From contig DATANR010000286.1 in NCBI GenBank assembly GCA_036266155.1, positions 1 to 11,155 of the forward strand: a stretch of 11,155 nucleotides of DNA, in the 5' to 3' direction. The notes under the pieces were generated by a model. That model saw nothing but the letters and a program-made list of their open reading frames with translations. It ran no database searches and had not been told where the DNA came from. The position numbers and the translations under genes are program-made. Of the stretch, positions 7,320 through 11,155 are shown piece by piece. Source of the stretch: SIAJ01 sp036266155 (GTDB taxonomy: Bacteria > Planctomycetota > Planctomycetia > Gemmatales > Gemmataceae). Positions within the stretch are counted from its first letter, which is position 1, and each line of letters starts with the position of its first letter.

Positions 7320-7574
7320 CTATCGTTGAGATAACGGGAATGAAGGCGCATTCGACCCGCCGGAGGATCGCCACAATTTAGGGCGGCCGTCCAGTCTGAA
7401 CTACGAAACCGGGCCGAATCGAACTAGCAGTGGAGAGAAAAGAGGCGATGATAAGGGTGCAGGGCCGCTGCGACGCCCTTTGCTCATCGTTGCCTTGCGA
7501 CATTATAGTGGACGTGCGGCGGACGCTCGAGAACTTGGCTGCCGGGTGGACCTCTTGAAAGAACTTCGGGCGAC
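7320..7574. other. Divergent intergenic region between the FG-GAP gene and the transporter operon
   Basis: These 255 nt separate two divergent transcription units and must hold the promoters of both unless an unseen gene intervenes. I see no credible small ORF. A short inverted repeat AGGGC/GCCCT (7461-7465 with 7475-7479, eight-base loop) stands just before the candidate plus-strand promoter and could be an operator or a weak hairpin. No convincing minus-strand promoter was found, only an AT-rich patch (TAAATT on the minus strand) near 7376-7381. No clear sigma-54 -24/-12 element was seen. Confidence 0.6.
7480..7509 (+). promoter_or_regulatory. Candidate sigma-70-type promoter for the transporter operon
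   Basis: TTGCTC at 7480-7485 and TATAGT at 7504-7509 are separated by 18 bases and lie about 65 nt upstream of the ATG at 7575. The -10 box matches TATAAT in five of six positions and stands in a short AT-rich patch in otherwise GC-rich DNA; the -35 box keeps only TTG. Promoter consensus in this presumed phylum is poorly known, so this is a suggestion. Confidence 0.3.
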
Positions 7575-8606
7575 ATGATCCTGAATGCTTATTCGGTTCT
7601 CGATGCCAGTCTGACGCTGCTGCGTCTGCTGTTGGCGTTGGCGGTCGTTGCGATTGGTCTATCGGTCATGAAGCAGCGGCGGCGGTTGGCGAGCGATGAA
7701 CTCACGCCCGTGGAGAATCGACAGTACCTGCTGTTTCTTGTCGCCGGATTGCTGGTCGTATTGAATGTCCTGTCGTGGCCGCTGTTGTATTTGTTGCTCG
7801 AAAGCTACGTGCCCGAGTGGCCGGGCGTCATGTGCATTTATGGAGTGACGCAGATCGGCGTCGGCAGCGACGGGCCCGCCGGATACTTGCCGCGCTTGCT
7901 CCAGATCGTGCAGATACTAAAGGCGGCGCTGGTCTTCGCCAGCGGCGCCTGGGCGGTGCTCTACCTGGCGAATCGTCGGACGCGCAGCGCTCCGTTGACG
8001 GGCCGAGTTGTTTGGACGACCATCATTGTCGGAGTACTGGCGAGTGTGGACGCGGCCGGCGAGGCTGCGTATCTCGCGATCCCCAAGAAGGAAGAGGCGC
8101 CGTCGGTCGGCTGTTGTGTCACGCCGGTCGGCGACCAATCGCGATTTCTTCCACATGGTATTGCGGGAGAGTTAAACAACTCGTGGCTGCATGTTGCTTA
8201 CTATGGCGCCAATGCCGCGGTCATTCTTGGCCTGCTCGTCACCATTCGAATGAACGCGGCACACAAGCCGGTGCCGCGTCTGGCGCCGCTGGGCCTGCTG
8301 GCGCTGGTGAACGCGGCTGCAACGACGACGTTCCTGATTGACGTGGCCGCGCCGGCCATCTTGCACTTACCTTATCATCATTGCCTGTACGATCTGGTGC
8401 CGCGAGCCCCCGAGTCGCTCCTGGCTGTGGCGGCGTTCGTGTTTGCCACATTCGCGATCGGCTGGGCGTGCGCGACGGCTTGGGGCGCACGCTGTGCGGA
8501 GACCGAGCCTTTCCTTGGTGAACAGATACGGATGACGCTGGTCGCCGCGTTGTTTGCTTACGTCGGTTCCATCGCCATGGTGTCAATCGAGGTTGCGGTG
8601 AGCTAA
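7575..8606 (+). CDS. Polytopic membrane protein with Cys/His motifs, function unknown
   Basis: I do not recognise this 343-residue protein as a named family. Hydrophobicity suggests about eight membrane segments, near residues 13-31, 51-75, 108-132, 144-168, 205-223, 237-258, 280-302 and 320-341. Cysteines are few and placed at segment ends: C87 in GVMCIYG, the pair C180-C181 in SVGCCVTPVG, and C270 in YHHCLYDLV, next to two histidines. C302-region and C307 cysteines lie near the last loop. These sites look like metal or redox centres, and the loops holding them alternate with membrane segments. The ATG at 7575 has only a weak Shine-Dalgarno (CGGGCGA). The gene opens a five-gene operon and ends two bases before the NosL-like gene, so it probably works with the Cys-rich proteins and the ABC transporter encoded downstream. 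Whether it is a channel, a redox enzyme or a metal relay is open. Confidence 0.75.
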   Translation: MILNAYSVLDASLTLLRLLLALAVVAIGLSVMKQRRRLASDELTPVENRQYLLFLVAGLLVVLNVLSWPLLYLLLESYVPEWPGVMCIYGVTQIGVGSDGPAGYLPRLLQIVQILKAALVFASGAWAVLYLANRRTRSAPLTGRVVWTTIIVGVLASVDAAGEAAYLAIPKKEEAPSVGCCVTPVGDQSRFLPHGIAGELNNSWLHVAYYGANAAVILGLLVTIRMNAAHKPVPRLAPLGLLALVNAAATTTFLIDVAAPAILHLPYHHCLYDLVPRAPESLLAVAAFVFATFAIGWACATAWGARCAETEPFLGEQIRMTLVAALFAYVGSIAMVSIEVAVS

Positions 8607-8608
8607 CC

Positions 8609-9055
8609 ATGTCCAAACGTGCATGGATTTCGGGACTGCTCTTCGTCACCGCCATGTCCGCCCTGGCTGTCGCTGGACCCTGGCTGCGTCGCGTGGAACG
8701 GCGAACCTGTGAATATGACGCTGCCCGCATCGAGCCGGCGAATCGCGTTCGCGTCGTCGATTGTTGTGGTCGCGATCACGAGTTTTGTTGTGTCACGTGC
8801 GCCGAGTTGTGGCTCAAGCGATCCGGGATCGAACCGCAGGCGATTCATGTCACGGATGAGTCGAGCGGCACGGAAATCTCGGCCGAGTCCGCCATCTTTG
8901 TTCGCAGCATGGTGTCGACGAACCCGGTGATCGGCGATCGCATTCATGCGTTTCGCGATGCCAACGAGGCGGAGAAGCACTCACGATTTGCTCGCGGCCA
9001 GATTCTTGGTGAAGCTGAACGACCATTCCGCGCGTACGCGAATCGCGATCGGTGA
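8609..9055 (+). CDS. Anchored Cys-rich NosL/TRASH-like protein, probable metal binding
   Basis: The 148-residue protein has one N-terminal hydrophobic segment (about 7-23) after MSKR, so it is probably exported and membrane-anchored. There is no lipobox cysteine, unlike typical NosL lipoproteins. Cysteines occur at 34, 52, 53, 60, 61 and 64; DHEFCCVTCAELWL recalls TRASH/YHS metal-binding motifs. The C-terminal half (about 78-140) resembles NosL: IHVTDESSGTEI, then a strand with SMVSTNPVIG and a region HAFRDANEAEKHSRF ending in GQILGEAERPF, like the NosL part AFxxxxxAxxFxxxxGGxxL. NosL is a copper chaperone for nitrous oxide reductase and is linked to the NosDFY ABC transporter; here no nosZ is in view, so a general metallochaperone role is only inferred. 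It follows the membrane protein gene by two bases and precedes the next gene by six. Confidence 0.6.
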   Translation: MSKRAWISGLLFVTAMSALAVAGPWLRRVERRTCEYDAARIEPANRVRVVDCCGRDHEFCCVTCAELWLKRSGIEPQAIHVTDESSGTEISAESAIFVRSMVSTNPVIGDRIHAFRDANEAEKHSRFARGQILGEAERPFRAYANRDR

Positions 9056-9061
9056 CCGCTC

Positions 9062-9409
9062 ATGAGCTTTGCAGCGCAACAGAAATTCCTGGCGGCGACC
9101 CTGGCGGCACTCTTGCTGGCGACGATCGCGCTTATGGCGAGCGATAGTTCGCGGACGCCGGCTCACGAGCAAAAGGCCGCCGAGTTTCAGCGGCTCGTCG
9201 GCGGCCTCGGCGGCGGCCCGGCGGTCGATTTGTCGACGTGTGCCTTCAGCTTTGATCCACGGTTATGCCCGGAGTGCCCCATCAACTACGAGTCGGTTCC
9301 GGGTGCTGCCTGCTTCTGTCCGCGACACGGCTGCTCCATCCTGTACTATCCACCATTGGCCGGCGCACACAGGCCAGCCGCGAGGGACGAGGATGGCCAT
9401 CGCCCTTGA
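9062..9409 (+). CDS. Small anchored protein with six-cysteine cluster, function unknown
   Basis: The 115-residue protein starts with a hydrophobic segment (about 9-27) that is either a signal peptide or an anchor, followed by a charged, Gly-rich stretch. All six cysteines fall in the second half at 60, 69, 72, 84, 86 and 91, in the order C-x8-CPEC-x11-CFC-x4-C. The pattern CPEC ... CFCPRHGC with a nearby histidine suggests a zinc, copper or iron site outside the membrane, though disulfides are also possible. After C91 the chain continues SILYYPP and then a low-complexity Arg/Asp tail that overlaps the permease gene by 17 nt. I know no named family. The overlap and six-base gap upstream argue that it is a real, translationally coupled member of the operon. 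Confidence 0.7.
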   Translation: MSFAAQQKFLAATLAALLLATIALMASDSSRTPAHEQKAAEFQRLVGGLGGGPAVDLSTCAFSFDPRLCPECPINYESVPGAACFCPRHGCSILYYPPLAGAHRPAARDEDGHRP

Positions 9410-10583
9410 AATCGGACGCACGGCCCTGGCCACCGTCGTCCTCCACAAGCTGCGCAGCCTGGTTACGATCGCCTGCTTGCTGACAGTGCTCGTACCCTTT
9501 CTCACCGGGCTCGGATTGTCGAAGGGACTCGAGCGCGAGGCCGAACTATCGGTGCGCGAGGGTGCCGATCTCTACGTGACGGCCCGGCAATTCGACCGCA
9601 ATGTGCCGATCCCATTCGCCGCCATTCAGCCGATCCAAGCGATTCCTGGTGTGGATGACGCGATCCCACGAATCGTCGGCGGCATCGTGCTCGGCAAGGA
9701 CAACGCCAGTGCCGTGCTGGTCGGCATGCCGCGGGAGAAGTTCCCGACGTCGATTCAATGCATCGATGGCGAACTTAGCCGCGACAGCCGCTTCAATGAA
9801 CTGGTCGTGGGCGCCGATCTGGCTCGGCGGCTGAATCTCAAGGTCGGCTCGGTCATCCCGCCGTTCTATCGGAGCGACGACGGCGAGCGCATTTCGAAAG
9901 TCGTCGGCATCTTCGCTTCGGACGTCGGCATCTGGCAGGCCAACGTGATCTTCACGACTTTCGAAACGGCCGCGCACATCATGAATCAGCATGTGGTGGC
10001 GACCGATCTACTCGTCTACTGTCGGCCTGGCTATCAGGAGCAAGTGGCCGAATCGATTCAATCGCTCACGCTATCGGCGCCGCACGCGCCGCAGCCGTTG
10101 CGCCCGCACGTGGTCGCGCGCGACGAGGTCGCATCGTTGTTCCGCGGCGGTTTGACACATCGCGAGGGCATTTTCAACTTGCACTTCACGCTTGCATTCG
10201 CGGTGGCGATCCTGGTGCTTCTCGTGACCTCGGGCCTCGGTCTGCCGGAACGCCGACGTGAGATCGCCATCCTCAAAGCGACCGGCTGGCAAACCGATCA
10301 AATCCTGCTGCGCAGCACCGTGGAGTGTCTGGTGCTGGCCACGATTGGCATCTGCATCGCCGTGATCTTGTCGTTCGTGTGGCTGCGCTGGCTCAACGGC
10401 TACTGGATCGCGAGCGTATTTCTGGCCGGCGTCGATACGGCGCCGAGATTCCCCGTGCCGTTTACGTTGACGCCCGTCCCCGTGCTCCTGGCGTTTCTGA
10501 TCGGCCTCACGGTGGCGCTCACTGGCACGCTGTACTCCTCGTGGCGGAGCGCGATTGCGGCCCCCATGGATGCGATGAGATAG
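9393..10583 (+). CDS. ABC transporter permease, FtsX/MacB type
   Basis: The 396-residue protein has the four-segment topology of FtsX/MacB/LolC-E permeases: a first segment at about 18-42, a large external domain (about 45-255), and three C-terminal segments near 262-284, 303-330 and 365-387. The MacB periplasmic core is visible in PGVDDAIPRIVGG, VLVGMP, NELVVGADLARRLNLKVGS and KVVGIFAS. The cytoplasmic coupling segment after the second membrane span reads ERRREIAILKATGW (286-299), the hallmark of the FtsX domain. These permeases couple ATP hydrolysis to conformational work across the envelope rather than simple import. ATG 9393 has GAGGGA five bases before the spacer and lies inside the previous gene's end; the open frame upstream of it is Arg-rich and not part of the protein. 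The ATPase gene follows after four bases. Confidence 0.92.
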   Translation: MAIALEIGRTALATVVLHKLRSLVTIACLLTVLVPFLTGLGLSKGLEREAELSVREGADLYVTARQFDRNVPIPFAAIQPIQAIPGVDDAIPRIVGGIVLGKDNASAVLVGMPREKFPTSIQCIDGELSRDSRFNELVVGADLARRLNLKVGSVIPPFYRSDDGERISKVVGIFASDVGIWQANVIFTTFETAAHIMNQHVVATDLLVYCRPGYQEQVAESIQSLTLSAPHAPQPLRPHVVARDEVASLFRGGLTHREGIFNLHFTLAFAVAILVLLVTSGLGLPERRREIAILKATGWQTDQILLRSTVECLVLATIGICIAVILSFVWLRWLNGYWIASVFLAGVDTAPRFPVPFTLTPVPVLLAFLIGLTVALTGTLYSSWRSAIAAPMDAMR

Positions 10584-10587
10584 CCCC

Positions 10588-11155
10588 ATGCCCACGGCCA
10601 TCTTCGAAACACGCGACGCCTGCAAGCGCTTTCGGCCACGCATGGGCGACCCCGTGCAAGCGCTCGATCAAGTTTCGTTGACGATCGAGTCGGGCGAGAT
10701 CGCTTTATTGAAGGGGCCATCGGGCTCTGGCAAGACGACGCTGCTCGCACTCCTCGGCGCCCTGACGCGCCCCACGAGCGGCCAGGTTCTTTTCGACGGC
10801 AAGGATTTGAGCGCGTGCTCCGATGTGGAGATGGCTCGCGTGCGCCGGCGCATGGGTTTCGTGTTCCAGAGCTTCAGTTTGATCGCAGGATTGCCAGTCT
10901 GGGAGAACATCACGTATCCATTGATCCCGTGCGGCATTCGACGAAGCGAGCGAAAGCTACGGGCCGCCCAATTGCTCGCCGACCTGGGTATCGCGGCCAA
11001 GGCCGATGCTCGTCCCGAAGAATTGAGCGGCGGCGAGCAACAACGCGTCGCGGTTGCGCGCGCCCTGGTAGGGCGGCCAACCGTTGTCCTGGCCGATGAG
11101 CCGACTTCCAATTTGGATCAGGCCGCGAGCGAGTCGCTGCTGGAATTATTTCGGA
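10588..11155 (+). CDS. ABC transporter ATP-binding protein, LolD/MacB type, 3' end off the window
   Basis: The first 189 residues are visible. All catalytic motifs are present: Walker A GPSGSGKT (43-50), Q-loop Q94 in FVFQSF, signature LSGGEQQR (146-153), Walker B VVLADEP (166-172) with catalytic E171, and the following TSNLD, which is the D-loop. The H-loop histidine would lie just past the window. The closest family is the LolD/MacB/FtsE group that pairs with FtsX-type permeases, matching the adjacent gene; the arrangement RRMGFVFQSFSLI is typical. It powers the permease from the cytoplasmic face of the membrane, probably as a homodimer. The ATG is four bases after the permease stop. No strong Shine-Dalgarno is seen, so translational coupling is likely. 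Confidence 0.95.
   Translation, partial: MPTAIFETRDACKRFRPRMGDPVQALDQVSLTIESGEIALLKGPSGSGKTTLLALLGALTRPTSGQVLFDGKDLSACSDVEMARVRRRMGFVFQSFSLIAGLPVWENITYPLIPCGIRRSERKLRAAQLLADLGIAAKADARPEELSGGEQQRVAVARALVGRPTVVLADEPTSNLDQAASESLLELFR

Noticed and set aside
7540..7560. TTGGCTGCCGGGTGG-like stretch near 7535-7550 as a sigma-54 promoter for the transporter operon
   Set aside because: The required GG and GC dinucleotides do not have the -24/-12 spacing, so it does not fit the sigma-54 consensus despite rpoN being nearby.
9069..9392. In-frame upstream extension of the ABC permease
   Set aside because: The translation is extremely rich in Arg and Ser, lies under the Cys-rich small gene, and has no resemblance to permeases. 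A good Shine-Dalgarno precedes ATG 9393.

Overview
The window looks like chromosomal DNA of a high-GC Gram-negative-type bacterium, most likely a planctomycete. This is inferred from several things together: the dnaX-ybaB-recR cluster followed directly by rpoN, a large membrane-anchored FG-GAP/ASPIC protein of a type very common in Planctomycetes, and GTG start codons on several genes. No 16S or other taxonomic marker is present, so the assignment is tentative. There are no tRNA or rRNA genes, insertion sequences or CRISPR arrays. Coding density is high and nearly every base is accounted for.

Left part (1-5431). A YjbQ-family (UPF0047) gene runs leftward off the window edge. It is divergent from a WrbA/flavodoxin-like FMN protein gene. 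An information-processing cluster follows on the plus strand: dnaX (DNA polymerase III tau/gamma), ybaB/ebfC (nucleoid-associated protein), recR (recombination repair) and rpoN (sigma-54). The gaps are 19, 10 and 29 nt, so the four genes probably form one operon. Inside dnaX a run of nine A's lies at the collar/linker boundary, with stop codons immediately downstream in both alternative frames. This is the arrangement expected if a short gamma subunit is made by transcriptional slippage or ribosomal frameshifting.

Middle part (5463-7319). A convergent minus-strand gene encodes a 618-residue protein with an N-terminal membrane anchor, at least six calcium-binding-type FG-GAP repeats and a C-terminal UnbV/ASPIC domain.

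Right part (7575-11155). After a 255-nt divergent intergenic region comes a tightly packed plus-strand operon of five genes, the last cut by the window edge. They encode a polytopic membrane protein with conserved-looking cysteine and histidine motifs, a Cys-rich NosL/TRASH-like anchored protein, a small anchored protein with six cysteines, an FtsX/MacB-type ABC permease and a LolD/MacB-type ABC ATPase. Gaps are 2, 6, -17 and 4 nt. The combination of three Cys-rich envelope proteins with one ABC transporter suggests an undescribed envelope system for handling a thiophilic metal (possibly copper) or for thiol/redox chemistry. The substrate cannot be read from the sequence.
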